NCBI GenBank assembly: GCA_047974745.1
Contig: JBKECO010000002.1
Span: forward strand, 47,313-111,312
DNA from: JBKECO01 sp047974745
GTDB taxonomy: Bacteria > Bacillota > Clostridia > Lachnospirales > Lachnospiraceae
Length of the DNA stretch: 64,000 bases
Direction of reading: 5' to 3'
Both the position numbers and the translations under genes were made by a program. Within the stretch, counting starts at the first letter, position 1, and each line of letters starts with the position of its first letter. A model generated the notes under the pieces. It did no database searches, had not been told where the DNA came from, and was given only the letters and a program-made list of their open reading frames with translations. This document shows positions 1 to 9,346 of this stretch, in pieces.

Positions 1-344
1 GTGGAGCATGTACCGTTATTCTGGAGGGGCTTTCTGTGAATGCATGCCTGATTTCTGCCATTTCTTTACAGGGAAAGAGAATTACGACAATCGAAGGGAT
101 CGCACAAAATGAAGAACTGCATCCGATCCAAAAAGCTCTGGCAGAGCACAATGCCATCCAGTGCGGATTTTGTACACCTGGACTTGTTATGAGTGCAAAG
201 GCACTTTTGGATAAAAGTCCCAGACCGAATCGAGAAGAAATCGATCGGGCTATTCAGGGAAATCTATGCCGCTGCACAGGATATGAGCAGGTAGTCAGTG
301 CGATCATGGATGTTGCGAAACAGGGGGATGAATCATGCAGATGA
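1..344 (+). CDS. Molybdenum hydroxylase 2Fe-2S subunit (5' partial)
   Basis: The frame is open from the window edge; the first residues read GACTVILEG, the end of the plant-type [2Fe-2S] CGxC motif, so the gene starts outside the window. The C-terminal half shows the second cluster motif, CGFCTPG followed by NLCRCTGYEQ. These two clusters carry electrons between the molybdopterin and flavin subunits in xanthine dehydrogenase-family enzymes. The stop overlaps the start of the FAD subunit by 10 bp, which indicates translational coupling. An internal GTG at 36 is not the true start, because conserved residues lie upstream of it. Confidence 0.93.
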   Translation, partial: GACTVILEGLSVNACLISAISLQGKRITTIEGIAQNEELHPIQKALAEHNAIQCGFCTPGLVMSAKALLDKSPRPNREEIDRAIQGNLCRCTGYEQVVSAIMDVAKQGDESCR

Positions 345-1273
345 AGGACTATATCTTAGCCTTCGATACGGAGGAAGCTGCCGGTGAATGCAGAAAAGAG
401 AACCGAATCCTTCTTGCAGGCGGGACGAACATTTTGGTAAAGGGCAGAGGACAGCATGACTATAGTGACTGTACAATTGTAGATATACATGAGATCGCAC
501 AACTTCGAGACATCACAGATATGCTGCATACCCTAGAGATTGGGGCCTCTGTGACACTCACAGAGCTGATAGAATCCAGATTACTGCAAAAAGAAGTGCC
601 GCTGCTGGTGAAGGCAGCAGCCTCTGTTGGAAATTGTCAGATCCGCAATCGGGGAACCCTAGGTGGAAATATAGCAAATGCCTGTCCGGCGTCTGACTGC
701 ATCCCGGCGATGATGGTTCTGAATGCAAAGGTGAATATTTTAGGAGAAGGTGGTGTTCGCAGCCTGCCGATTGCAGAACTTTTTCAAAAGACCAAAGCAT
801 GTCTGCGGCATGAGGGGATGCAGGTTCGGACATGCTTTTTTAAGGAGACAACGACAAAACGACTGATGCTATCTCCAGGTGAGATGCTGCAATCCTTTAC
901 GATCCCAAAGCAGACTGCAGATGAGAAATTTTTATTTTATAAGCTTTCTGAAAATGCATCCAGTGGTCTGGGTATTTTAAATATTGCCACTTGCGGCACT
1001 ATGTCAGAAGCTGGGATGATCGAGACGGTCACAAGCTCAATGGGAGGGCTCTTTGACAGGCCAAGGACATTTCATGAGCTTTCTTCCATACTAATAGGCA
1101 ATGCTCCAACACAGGAGCTGTTCAGGCGCTATGCCGCGGCAGCCGGAAAGATCCTAGCCGCTGAATCGGCCGCCCTTGTAGATTATGAATACAAAAGCAG
1201 GGTCATGCAGCATCTGCTGCAGGATGGGCTTGCCCAGATTTTTTTGAATATTCCCATGGAATATCAGATATAG
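335..1273 (+). CDS. Molybdenum hydroxylase FAD-binding subunit (XdhB/YgfM-like)
   Basis: At 312 aa this matches the FAD subunit of xanthine dehydrogenase-type enzymes (FAD_binding_5 plus the CO dehydrogenase flavoprotein C-terminal domain). FAD-binding motifs are visible: AGGTN near residue 28 and RNRGTLGGNIANACPASD near residues 104-121. It would pass electrons from the 2Fe-2S subunit to the final acceptor. It is the only FAD subunit seen in the cluster, so it may serve both Mo subunits. The start ATG follows AGGGGGATGAATC. The order FAD subunit, SsnA, flavoprotein, Mo subunit resembles the E. coli ygfM/ssnA/ygfK/xdhD neighbourhood. Confidence 0.92.
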   Translation: MQMKDYILAFDTEEAAGECRKENRILLAGGTNILVKGRGQHDYSDCTIVDIHEIAQLRDITDMLHTLEIGASVTLTELIESRLLQKEVPLLVKAAASVGNCQIRNRGTLGGNIANACPASDCIPAMMVLNAKVNILGEGGVRSLPIAELFQKTKACLRHEGMQVRTCFFKETTTKRLMLSPGEMLQSFTIPKQTADEKFLFYKLSENASSGLGILNIATCGTMSEAGMIETVTSSMGGLFDRPRTFHELSSILIGNAPTQELFRRYAAAAGKILAAESAALVDYEYKSRVMQHLLQDGLAQIFLNIPMEYQI

Positions 1274-1287
1274 AAAGGAATCAGGAT

Positions 1288-2619
1288 ATGGTAGCGGTAA
1301 AAAGTGGCTGGTTGATCTGTAGTCCACGGGAAATCAGAGAAAAAAGCGGATTTATCATGGAAGATGGTGTGATCCAAAGGATCTTAACGAATCAGGAAAT
1401 CGATCGTATGATCCTGGATCTGGAACTGTCTGCGGAACAATGCCTGGATTATTCAGATGACATTTTACTGCCAGGTCTTGTGAATGCACATATGCATCAG
1501 TATGGATTGCTGTCCCATGGGATTCCGCAGGCAGGTCTGGTGACGGATTTTGAGACCTTTTTATCAAATTACTGGTGGCCAATGATAGAAGACAGGATCC
1601 GTAAGGAGGAGGTCTTGATCACGACACGGGCTTCCATGGCTGAAATGCTCCACAGCGGGATCACGGCTTTCTGCGATATCCTGGAGGCACCATTTACAGA
1701 AGACGGCACTTTGATCGAGCAGGGAGAGCTGATCGAGCAGACAGGTATGCGGGGAATCGTGTCCCTGGAAAGCTCACAGCGCATCAGCAATGAAAATGGA
1801 TGGCAGTGCCTTTCACAGAATGAAAAGGCGGCTGCATATTTCAAGCAAAAAGGCGGCCTTGTCCAAGGTGCGATCTGTACACATACGACATTTACCTGCA
1901 CGAAAGATTTTATCAGGGAGGCGGCACTTCTGGCAGCGGAACAGGATTGCGCGTTCCAGTTCCACCTTTCGGAGAGTAAATATGAGCCTGAGTGGCTGCA
2001 ACGAAAGCAGGGCGAATCTCCGACAGCTCTTTACGAAAAAGTCAATGCACTGTCAGATCGGACCATCGCCACACAGTGCGTGAAACTGTCACAGGAAGAG
2101 ATCGAAGCATTGAGCCGAAATCATGTTCAGACCGTTCACATGCCAATCAGTAACTGCGAGGTAGGAGGCGGGATCGCACCTATTCCTCAGATGCTTGGGA
2201 GTGGTCTGCATACCGGACTTGGAACCGATGGCTATATCAATGATTTTTTTGCAGTAATGCGGGAAGCGTTCCTGATCCATAAGGCAGCACAAGAATCAAC
2301 GGAAGTCATGTCTGCACAGGAGGTCTTTTCCATGGCAACAGAATACGGGGCACAGTCTATGGGACTATGTAACTGCGGGAAGCTGCAGGAGGAATGGAAG
2401 GCTGACTTTACCGTATATAAAAATCGATTTCTGACACCTGTGAATCGGGAAAACATAATAGAACAGATCGTTGTACATGGTCGCAGTACCTGTGTGACGG
2501 ATGTATTTATCAACGGAGTGCAGATCATGAAGGAACAGCACCTGTTGACATTGGATGAGGAAGGCTGCCGACAGGAAATGTTGCAATGCGCCGAAAAATT
2601 CTGGAAGGAAATCAGGTAA
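1288..2619 (+). CDS. ssnA: SsnA-like amidohydrolase / aminohydrolase
   Basis: A 443-aa metal-dependent amidohydrolase of the ATZ/TRZ/guanine deaminase superfamily. Metal-binding landmarks are present: NAHMH (His68, His70), FHLSES in the middle and GTDGY near the C-terminal third. SsnA proteins sit beside molybdenum hydroxylase genes in purine degradation clusters. The reaction is probably hydrolytic deamination or ring opening of a purine-like heterocycle, but the substrate cannot be read from sequence. The gene begins 14 bp after the FAD subunit behind an AGGAAT-type site. Guanine deaminase proper is the main alternative. Confidence 0.82.
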   Translation: MVAVKSGWLICSPREIREKSGFIMEDGVIQRILTNQEIDRMILDLELSAEQCLDYSDDILLPGLVNAHMHQYGLLSHGIPQAGLVTDFETFLSNYWWPMIEDRIRKEEVLITTRASMAEMLHSGITAFCDILEAPFTEDGTLIEQGELIEQTGMRGIVSLESSQRISNENGWQCLSQNEKAAAYFKQKGGLVQGAICTHTTFTCTKDFIREAALLAAEQDCAFQFHLSESKYEPEWLQRKQGESPTALYEKVNALSDRTIATQCVKLSQEEIEALSRNHVQTVHMPISNCEVGGGIAPIPQMLGSGLHTGLGTDGYINDFFAVMREAFLIHKAAQESTEVMSAQEVFSMATEYGAQSMGLCNCGKLQEEWKADFTVYKNRFLTPVNRENIIEQIVVHGRSTCVTDVFINGVQIMKEQHLLTLDEEGCRQEMLQCAEKFWKEIR

Positions 2620-2624
2620 AAGCT

Positions 2625-3698
2625 ATGAAAATATCAATTTGGGATACACAGATGCAGTCACCGATCATCATTGGTTCTGGGCCGCTGAGCTTTAGCGGCG
2701 ATGGAATGATTCGCTTACATGAAGCTGGAGCAGGGGCAGTAGTCACAAAGACGATCAGCAAGGTCGCTGCAGATAATCCAAACAGACATATGGTGAAATG
2801 CGATACCAATACACTGATCAATTGTGAAAAATGGTCTGACTTTACATTGGAGCAATGGATCCAGGAAGAGATTCCCAAGGCAATAAATGCAGGTGTGAAC
2901 TGCATTGCGAGTGTGGGACATACGATCGAAGATTCAGCGATCTGTGTGGAACAGCTCGAGGCGGCAGGCTGTATGGCGATCGAACTGGTATCCTATGACG
3001 AGAAGACGATCCTTCCCATGCTCGAAGATACCAAAAAGCGAGTTCGCATTCCTGTCATCGTCAAGCTGTCGCCGAACACGCCGGATTTTTTGGAGCTGGC
3101 AAAGAAATGTGAGGAGGCCGGCGCAGATGCATTTACAGCATGTGATTCCATGGGGCCGGTCCTTAAGATCGATATCGAGGCCGGTAGATCCGTACTTGGC
3201 GGCGAATCCGGATACGGCTGGCTAACGGGAGAGATGATCAGACCTTTTACCATGCAAAAGGTCTGTGAACTCCGCAAACAGACCACACTTCCCATCATCG
3301 GTCTCGGCGGCATTATGAAATGGCAGGACGCAGTTGAAATGGTCATGGCCGGTGCAGATTATATTGGAGTCTGTTCCGCTCCCATTATGAAGGGGATACA
3401 GGTGATCGGACAAATGGATCAGCAGATCGACCGTTTCCTGGAGGAAAAGGGGTATCGGGACTTATCCGATATATCTGGAATCGCCGTCTTGCAGCTTCCG
3501 AAAAAAGATCTGAAGGGTGAGTTTTTGATGGCGATCGATATGGACTGCTGTACAAGATGCAACCGATGTATTCGTGTCTGCCCTTATGAAGCCAGAGAAT
3601 GGGATCAGGAAAACGTAATGAAGGTAGATCTGGATCTGTGCAGAAGCTGTGGTCTGTGCGTATCGATCTGTAACTGTCTGAGCATTGTGAAAGGCTGA
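2625..3698 (+). CDS. PreA-like dihydroorotate dehydrogenase-family flavoprotein with C-terminal 2[4Fe-4S] ferredoxin domain
   Basis: The N-terminal ~290 residues form a DHODH-like FMN TIM barrel with GSGPLS, KLSPN, GLGGI and MAGADYIGV signatures. The tail has two CxxCxxCxxxC ferredoxin motifs (CTRCNRCIRVCP and CRSCGLCVSIC). This architecture matches the PreA subunit of NAD-dependent dihydropyrimidine dehydrogenase. In this cluster it may reduce a pyrimidine- or purine-derived intermediate, or act as the electron partner of the hydroxylase. ATG 2625 is chosen because it follows the ssnA stop by 5 bp and has GGAAGGAAATCAGG upstream. A longer in-frame start at 2586 would overlap ssnA. Confidence 0.85.
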   Translation: MKISIWDTQMQSPIIIGSGPLSFSGDGMIRLHEAGAGAVVTKTISKVAADNPNRHMVKCDTNTLINCEKWSDFTLEQWIQEEIPKAINAGVNCIASVGHTIEDSAICVEQLEAAGCMAIELVSYDEKTILPMLEDTKKRVRIPVIVKLSPNTPDFLELAKKCEEAGADAFTACDSMGPVLKIDIEAGRSVLGGESGYGWLTGEMIRPFTMQKVCELRKQTTLPIIGLGGIMKWQDAVEMVMAGADYIGVCSAPIMKGIQVIGQMDQQIDRFLEEKGYRDLSDISGIAVLQLPKKDLKGEFLMAIDMDCCTRCNRCIRVCPYEAREWDQENVMKVDLDLCRSCGLCVSICNCLSIVKG

Positions 3699-3701
3699 TC
3701 T

Positions 3702-5975
3702 ATGCTAGGAAAAAGTAAAGCAATCTGGGATGCAAATTTAAAGGTGACGGGACGCAAAATATATGTGGCAGATATGAAGCTTCCAGGCATGCTCTATGGA
3801 AAAATTCTGTTCAGCCCTGTCGCTCATGCAAAAATCATAAGCATCAATACACAAAAAGCAGAAGAGATGCCTGGTGTGCATGGCGTTGTGACCTATAAGA
3901 ATACACCGCAGACGAGCTATAACAGTGCGCAGCGATTCATAGATCACCAAGTCATCCGTAATGAAAAAATATTTGATGATACGGTTCGTTTTATCGGAGA
4001 CAGGGTCGCTGCAGTAGCTGCCGAGAGTGAGGAGATTGCATCCGCAGCGATCAAAGCCATCGAAGTAGAGTATGAAATGCTGTCGATCCAAACAACGATC
4101 CGGGAGGCAATGGATCCCCAGGCATATCCGATTCATCCGGGAGGCAATCGTGTAGCCGCTTTGCAGGCAGGAAGAGCCGAAGAGGAGATGGAAGGGATCT
4201 GGGGGAAGTGCGACCACATTCTGGAGGGGGAGTATGAGACGCCAGCGATCCACCATGGTGCGATCGAACCCCATACAGCTCTCGCAGACTGGACACCGGA
4301 GAATAAACTTACGGTCTATAGTCCGAACCAGAACTGCTTTGCCTTTCGCGTGATCCTGTCAGAGATCTTTGCACTGCCGTATAATAAGATCCGTGTTATT
4401 GCACCAGCGATCGGAGGAGCCTTTGGCGGCAAACTGGAGCTGACAGTAGAACCGGTCGCAGCGATCCTGAGCAGACTGACCGGAAGACCGGTGAGGATCG
4501 TTTTGACCCGCAGAGAGACTATGATGGCGAGCCGAGTCCGACACGGATCCCTCAGCTATGTAAAAACAGGATTTATGAAGGACGGAACCATTGCAGCCAT
4601 GCAGTTTCGTCTTTTTACCAATACAGGGGCATATGCCTCGAGTGCATTAAATGTGGCGGGAGCACTGACACATAAGATCCTTGTAGCCTATAAGGTTCCT
4701 TTTATGCGAATTGAGGCGGTTCCAGTCTATACGAACACGATGATCGCCGGTGCGATGAGGGGCTATGGATCGCCTCAGGTCTATTTTGGAATGCAGCGCC
4801 AGGTCTATGAAGTGGCCAGGTTCCTGCAAAAGGATCCAACTGTCATACAGCGGATCAATATGGTGGAGCCGACCAGTCTGAACGCTGTTACACAAAAGCC
4901 GATCGGCAATCCGAGACCGCTGGATTGTCTGGAACGGGCGATGGAGCTCATGGATTATCAGACGGAGTACAGGAACTGTCACACGCAAAAGGAAGAGCAG
5001 GATGTCATCTATGGAATCGGATCTGCACTGGGAGTCCATGGAAATAACTGCTTTGGAGTTCACAGAGACAATGCCAGTCCAATGATCAAGATGAACGAAG
5101 ACGGATCCTGTATTTTATACACAGGTTCCCACGAGATGGGAACGGATACCATCGGTATGCAAAAGCAGATCCTGACGGAAATCCTTTCCATTCCGGATGA
5201 ACATATCGATATCGTGGCGACAGATACAGATGCCTGCCTCTGGCATATAGGAGACTATTCGAGCCGGGGAGTTTTTGTGATTGGTGCGGCAGCAAAAGCA
5301 GCAGCGGTCAAAATGAGAGAAGAGCTCTGTATAGAAGCGGCAAAGCTGCTGAAGGTCGCACCGGAAGAGATAGAGCTTGCAGATAATATGGCTTTTTCCA
5401 CCCGCGATCCTCAGATATCTGCTTCACTAAAGGAGGTCATGCTGTATTGCCAGAGCGTCTCAAAGCGAGAGCTCTGCGTCTATGAGACCTATGAAGCACC
5501 GCGGGCAGCGACCTCATACGGAGTGCATATGGCTAAGGTAAGGATCGAGAAGCGGACAGGAAAAGTGACCATAGACAAGTACGTGGCTGTGCATGATATC
5601 GGATTCGCGATCAACCCTCAGATGCTGGAGGGGCAGCTTCATGGAGGGATTCACATGGGACTTGGCTATGCTTTATCAGAAGAGATGCAGTTTGATGAAA
5701 GTGGAAGGCCATCACCCCTTGTACTAAAGCAATATGGATTTTTAAAAGCAACGGAGATGCCCGGGGTACTGCTTTCTGATTTTATTACAAAAGACGGCGG
5801 TGAACCAGGGGGGCCCTTCGGGGCGAAAGCACTGGGAGAATGCCCTGTGGTGCCTGTGGCACCGGCAGTGGTCAATGCGATCTGTGATGCACTTGGCGCA
5901 GACTTCAATACGCTTCCTGTTACCCCTGATAAAATAAAAGCACATTTGGAAGCATCCATAAAAAAGGAGATGTGA
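3702..5975 (+). CDS. Molybdenum hydroxylase Mo-binding subunit 1 (XdhD/XdhA-like)
   Basis: A 757-aa molybdopterin-binding subunit of the aldehyde oxidase/xanthine dehydrogenase family. It shows the N-terminal a/b hammerhead (ADMKLPGMLYGKILFSP), the Gly-rich GGAFGGKLE loop, AMRGYGSPQ, and near the C-terminus GPFGAKALGE, whose Glu corresponds to the catalytic base. It starts 3 bp after the ferredoxin-tailed flavoprotein and ends 1 bp before the next gene, so it is operonic. It is clearly paralogous to the Mo subunit at 7069. The substrate is unknown; purines are likely from context. Confidence 0.93.
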   Translation: MLGKSKAIWDANLKVTGRKIYVADMKLPGMLYGKILFSPVAHAKIISINTQKAEEMPGVHGVVTYKNTPQTSYNSAQRFIDHQVIRNEKIFDDTVRFIGDRVAAVAAESEEIASAAIKAIEVEYEMLSIQTTIREAMDPQAYPIHPGGNRVAALQAGRAEEEMEGIWGKCDHILEGEYETPAIHHGAIEPHTALADWTPENKLTVYSPNQNCFAFRVILSEIFALPYNKIRVIAPAIGGAFGGKLELTVEPVAAILSRLTGRPVRIVLTRRETMMASRVRHGSLSYVKTGFMKDGTIAAMQFRLFTNTGAYASSALNVAGALTHKILVAYKVPFMRIEAVPVYTNTMIAGAMRGYGSPQVYFGMQRQVYEVARFLQKDPTVIQRINMVEPTSLNAVTQKPIGNPRPLDCLERAMELMDYQTEYRNCHTQKEEQDVIYGIGSALGVHGNNCFGVHRDNASPMIKMNEDGSCILYTGSHEMGTDTIGMQKQILTEILSIPDEHIDIVATDTDACLWHIGDYSSRGVFVIGAAAKAAAVKMREELCIEAAKLLKVAPEEIELADNMAFSTRDPQISASLKEVMLYCQSVSKRELCVYETYEAPRAATSYGVHMAKVRIEKRTGKVTIDKYVAVHDIGFAINPQMLEGQLHGGIHMGLGYALSEEMQFDESGRPSPLVLKQYGFLKATEMPGVLLSDFITKDGGEPGGPFGAKALGECPVVPVAPAVVNAICDALGADFNTLPVTPDKIKAHLEASIKKEM

Positions 5976-5976
5976 A

Positions 5977-6606
5977 ATGGTAAAGATACTTGGGATCTGT
6001 GGAAGTCCAAGAAAAAAATCAGCCTATACGGCACTAGAGGCTGCACTTGCCTCAGCAGCAGAATGTGGGGAGCAGGTCGAAACGGAGCTGGTCGAGCTAA
6101 GGGGAAAACAATTTCACCTCTGCGTGCATTGTAATAAATGTCTGCGGGATGGGGCTGATCATTGCACCGTGTTTCAGGACGATATGTCGCCGCTCTATGA
6201 GAAATTTTACAATGCAGATGGAATCATCATTGCCTCGCCTGTTTATGAAATGAACATAACAGCACAGACAACGGCGTTTATGCACCGTTTCCGCTCTGCC
6301 TGGCTGCGGTCGATTCAAGAGCCAGAATTCTTTTTTCGGAAGGTCGGAGCAGGAATCACAGTTGGCGGAACCAGAAATGGCGGACAGGAAATGGCAATGA
6401 GCGCGATCAACAATTTTTTCATGGCTCAGGGAATGAATGTATGCTCTGCCGGCAACGGAATGTATACAGGTGCCATGCTGTGGAATCCCGGAGATGGATC
6501 TACGCTTATGGAGGATCCAGAGGGCATTGAAAATGCAAGGATACTGGGAACGAAGGTCGCTGTGATGGCCAGAATTTTAAAGGAAGCACAATTATGGAGC
6601 AAATAA
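5977..6606 (+). CDS. Isf-like NADPH-dependent FMN reductase / iron-sulfur flavoprotein
   Basis: A 209-aa flavodoxin-fold protein starting MVKILGICGSPRKKS, with the SPVYEMNITAQ FMN-binding loop. Cys49, Cys52, Cys55 and Cys63 form a compact CX2CX2CX7C motif like that of iron-sulfur flavoproteins (Isf), which bind FMN and a [4Fe-4S] cluster and move electrons in anaerobes. Lying between the two Mo-hydroxylase modules, it is a plausible electron shuttle for one or both. Its end overlaps the next gene by 13 bp. The fold call is firm; the electron-transfer role is inferred. Confidence 0.8.
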   Translation: MVKILGICGSPRKKSAYTALEAALASAAECGEQVETELVELRGKQFHLCVHCNKCLRDGADHCTVFQDDMSPLYEKFYNADGIIIASPVYEMNITAQTTAFMHRFRSAWLRSIQEPEFFFRKVGAGITVGGTRNGGQEMAMSAINNFFMAQGMNVCSAGNGMYTGAMLWNPGDGSTLMEDPEGIENARILGTKVAVMARILKEAQLWSK

Positions 6607-7067
6607 CAATTACGGTAAATAACAGAGATCATATCATATCCGTGGAAAAGAACTGGACCCTGCTGTATGTGCTCAGGGAGGTACTGAATCTGACAGGTAC
6701 GAAATGTGGTTGCAGTACGAACGATTGTGGCGCCTGCCGTGTCATAGTAGATCAGGAAGCCATGAATTCCTGCTGTCTTTTGGCAAGGAATCTGCAGGGA
6801 AGGAAAATCACGACTATTGAAGGAATTGCAAGTGGGAATCAGCTGCACCCGATCCAGCAGGCCTTTATCGATGCCGGAGCGGTACAATGCGGTTTTTGTA
6901 CACCGGGCATGATCCTTTCTGCAAAAGCGCTGTTAGATAAAGTTCCGGATCCAACGGAGCCACAGATACGGTCGGCACTTGAGCATAACTTATGCCGCTG
7001 CACGGGATATGTGAAAATCGTGGAGGCGGTACAGCTCGCTGCCGAACGAATGAGAGAGGGTGTATAG
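6594..7067 (+). CDS. Molybdenum hydroxylase 2Fe-2S subunit 2
   Basis: The complete 157-aa small subunit carries the N-terminal ferredoxin-like cluster (CSTNDCGAC, with a further Cys pair near residue 60) and the C-terminal cluster (CGFCTPG, NLCRCTGY). It is a paralogue of the truncated subunit at the window start. It overlaps the Isf-like gene upstream by 13 bp and abuts the Mo subunit downstream, so it probably pairs with that subunit. No separate FAD subunit accompanies this second pair, so it may use the FAD subunit at 335 or another acceptor such as the Isf-like protein. Confidence 0.93.
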   Translation: MEQITITVNNRDHIISVEKNWTLLYVLREVLNLTGTKCGCSTNDCGACRVIVDQEAMNSCCLLARNLQGRKITTIEGIASGNQLHPIQQAFIDAGAVQCGFCTPGMILSAKALLDKVPDPTEPQIRSALEHNLCRCTGYVKIVEAVQLAAERMREGV

Positions 7068-7068
7068 A

Positions 7069-9318
7069 GTGAGTCAGGAACATATCAATATACTGGGAAC
7101 AAATACTCCTGTCATGGATGCGAGAAGCAAGGTAACGGGTACACTTACCTATGTAGACGATATGAAGCTGCATGGAATGCTGTACGCAAAGGTCTTATTC
7201 AGTCCGCTGCCTCATGCAAGAATAAAAAAGATCGATATAGAGGAAGCGAAAGCCCTTCCGGGTGTTCGTGCGGTCATTACCCATCACGATTCGCCAAATG
7301 TCAGATATAACGGCAATGGAGAAGATTCAGATATCCTGCCATCAGAGCTTGTATTTGATGAGATCGTCCGCTATGTAGGCGATAAAGTGGCTGCTGTCGC
7401 AGCAGAATCCCCCGCCATTGCAGAAGAGGCCATAAAGCGGATTCATGTGGAATACGAAGAGCTCCCCTTTTATCTGGATCCGGAGGAGTCTGCTGAACCG
7501 GGAGCATATCAGATACATGAAGGCGGCAACATCATGGAGGAGGTAAATCTGGCGACCGGAGATCTGAAAGAGGGTTTTGCAGCTTCCGACAAAATAGCAA
7601 ATGACTGCTATCAGTTTTCTGCGATCCACCATGCTGCGATGGAACCTCACGGTTCGATCGCTGTTTATGATGCAGAAGGAAAGCTGACGATCTATACCCC
7701 CTCGCAGGATGTATTTGGCAAGAGAAAGAATCTGGCGAAGATATTTGATATGCCCATGAGCAGGATACGTGTGATCAGCCCTGCTATGGGAGGCGGTTTT
7801 GGTGGAAAAATAGATCTGACAACAGAGCCTGTGACAGCCATGCTTGCTATGAAGACGAGACGTCCTGTAAAGCTGGTCTATCAGCGGATCGAAGACATAC
7901 CCTCTACGACGACCCGCCATGCAGAAAAAGTATATGTCAGAACCGGAATCAGTCAGGATGGAATTATGAAAGCCTGTGACTATAAGGTATTTTTATCGGC
8001 AGGGGCACAGTCCGGCGCAACGATGAGCGTGGCCTGGGCGGCAGGGGATAAATTCTTCAAGCTCTTTCAAACAGCAAATATGAGGTATCATGCAATTCCG
8101 GCCTATACGAATCGTTCCATAGCAGGTGCTATGAGAGGATTCGGATCACCACAGTTGTTTTTTGTATTGAACAGTCAGCTGAACAAGCTGGCAAGAGAAG
8201 CAGAGATCGATATGTGCGATCTTCTGGCGAAGAATTTTCATCTGCCGAATACGAAGGACCAAAGAGGTGTAGAGCTTGGGAATCTGAGGATGCTGGAGTG
8301 TCTGAATGAGGGAAAAGCATTGTTTGGCTGGGAAGAAGCGCTTCAAAAACAGACTGCATCTAAAAATAACGGAGCTGATACACGTATTGGAGTAGGTGTT
8401 GCTGCAGCTCCTCATGGCAGCAGTCTCTATGGCGTTATGCCGGACACCTGTGGTGTAATGATCAAAATGAATGAGGACGGAACCCTCACGATGTTCACCG
8501 GAGTCAGTGATATGGGTAATGGATCGAACACCATTCAAAAGATGCTGATCTCTGAGGAACTGCAGATCCCGATGGAATATATCGCCTGTGTCAAAACGGA
8601 CACGGAGACCACACTTTTTGACGTGGGAGCCTATGCGAGCCGTGGAACCTATGTGGGAGGAAATGCAGCACTAAAGGCTGCCAAAAAGGTCAAGGAAAAA
8701 ATACAAAGGGAAGCAGCAGAAATACTGCAGTGCGAGGAAGCTGAGATCTGTCTCGGAGACAACTGTGCATTCAACTGCAATTCTTCGGAACACAAGGTCA
8801 GCATGAGAGAGATCGCAATTCATGCACATGAAAAGGAAAGAGATATTGCGGTTACAGCTACTTATGGAACCAGCGCCCTTCCAATTTCCGGCGGAGTCCA
8901 TTTTGTAATGCTGAAGGTGCATCTGCTTACGGGTGAAGTAGAACTGCTTGACTATACAGCGGTACATGATGTGGGATGCGTACTCAATCCTTTAAATGTC
9001 GAAGGACAGCTTCATGGCGGCATCCATATGGGCATCGGGTATGCTCTTTCGGAAGGGCTTGAACTGTTGGAAAATGGCGAACTCAAGGGAAAGAGACTCA
9101 AAGACTGTGGCCTGGTACGAGCTGATAAAATGCCACCGATCCGGATTAAATTTCTGGAAAGTTTCGAAGAGAGTGGACCCTATGGGGGCAAAAGTATTGG
9201 GGAATGTGCGACGGTTCCTGCTGCTGCAGCAGTCATCAATGCACTGAATAATGCACTGGATACGACCTTTTACTCGCTTCCGGTCAAAAAGCAGGATATA
9301 CTAAATCGTATCAAGTAA
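7069..9318 (+). CDS. Molybdenum hydroxylase Mo-binding subunit 2
   Basis: A second ~750-aa Mo-binding subunit with the same landmarks as the one at 3702: DDMKLHGMLYAKVLFSP, GGGFGGKID, AMRGFGSPQ and the C-terminal GPYGGKSIGE with the catalytic Glu. GTG 7069 is taken as the start because GAGAGAGGG lies 8 bp upstream; GTG 7060, three codons earlier, is possible but overlaps the previous stop. Two diverged Mo subunits in one operon suggest two substrates or two successive hydroxylations. Confidence 0.92.
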   Translation: MSQEHINILGTNTPVMDARSKVTGTLTYVDDMKLHGMLYAKVLFSPLPHARIKKIDIEEAKALPGVRAVITHHDSPNVRYNGNGEDSDILPSELVFDEIVRYVGDKVAAVAAESPAIAEEAIKRIHVEYEELPFYLDPEESAEPGAYQIHEGGNIMEEVNLATGDLKEGFAASDKIANDCYQFSAIHHAAMEPHGSIAVYDAEGKLTIYTPSQDVFGKRKNLAKIFDMPMSRIRVISPAMGGGFGGKIDLTTEPVTAMLAMKTRRPVKLVYQRIEDIPSTTTRHAEKVYVRTGISQDGIMKACDYKVFLSAGAQSGATMSVAWAAGDKFFKLFQTANMRYHAIPAYTNRSIAGAMRGFGSPQLFFVLNSQLNKLAREAEIDMCDLLAKNFHLPNTKDQRGVELGNLRMLECLNEGKALFGWEEALQKQTASKNNGADTRIGVGVAAAPHGSSLYGVMPDTCGVMIKMNEDGTLTMFTGVSDMGNGSNTIQKMLISEELQIPMEYIACVKTDTETTLFDVGAYASRGTYVGGNAALKAAKKVKEKIQREAAEILQCEEAEICLGDNCAFNCNSSEHKVSMREIAIHAHEKERDIAVTATYGTSALPISGGVHFVMLKVHLLTGEVELLDYTAVHDVGCVLNPLNVEGQLHGGIHMGIGYALSEGLELLENGELKGKRLKDCGLVRADKMPPIRIKFLESFEESGPYGGKSIGECATVPAAAAVINALNNALDTTFYSLPVKKQDILNRIK

Positions 9319-9346
9319 AGACAAAAGTCACAGGAAGGGTAGTTCA

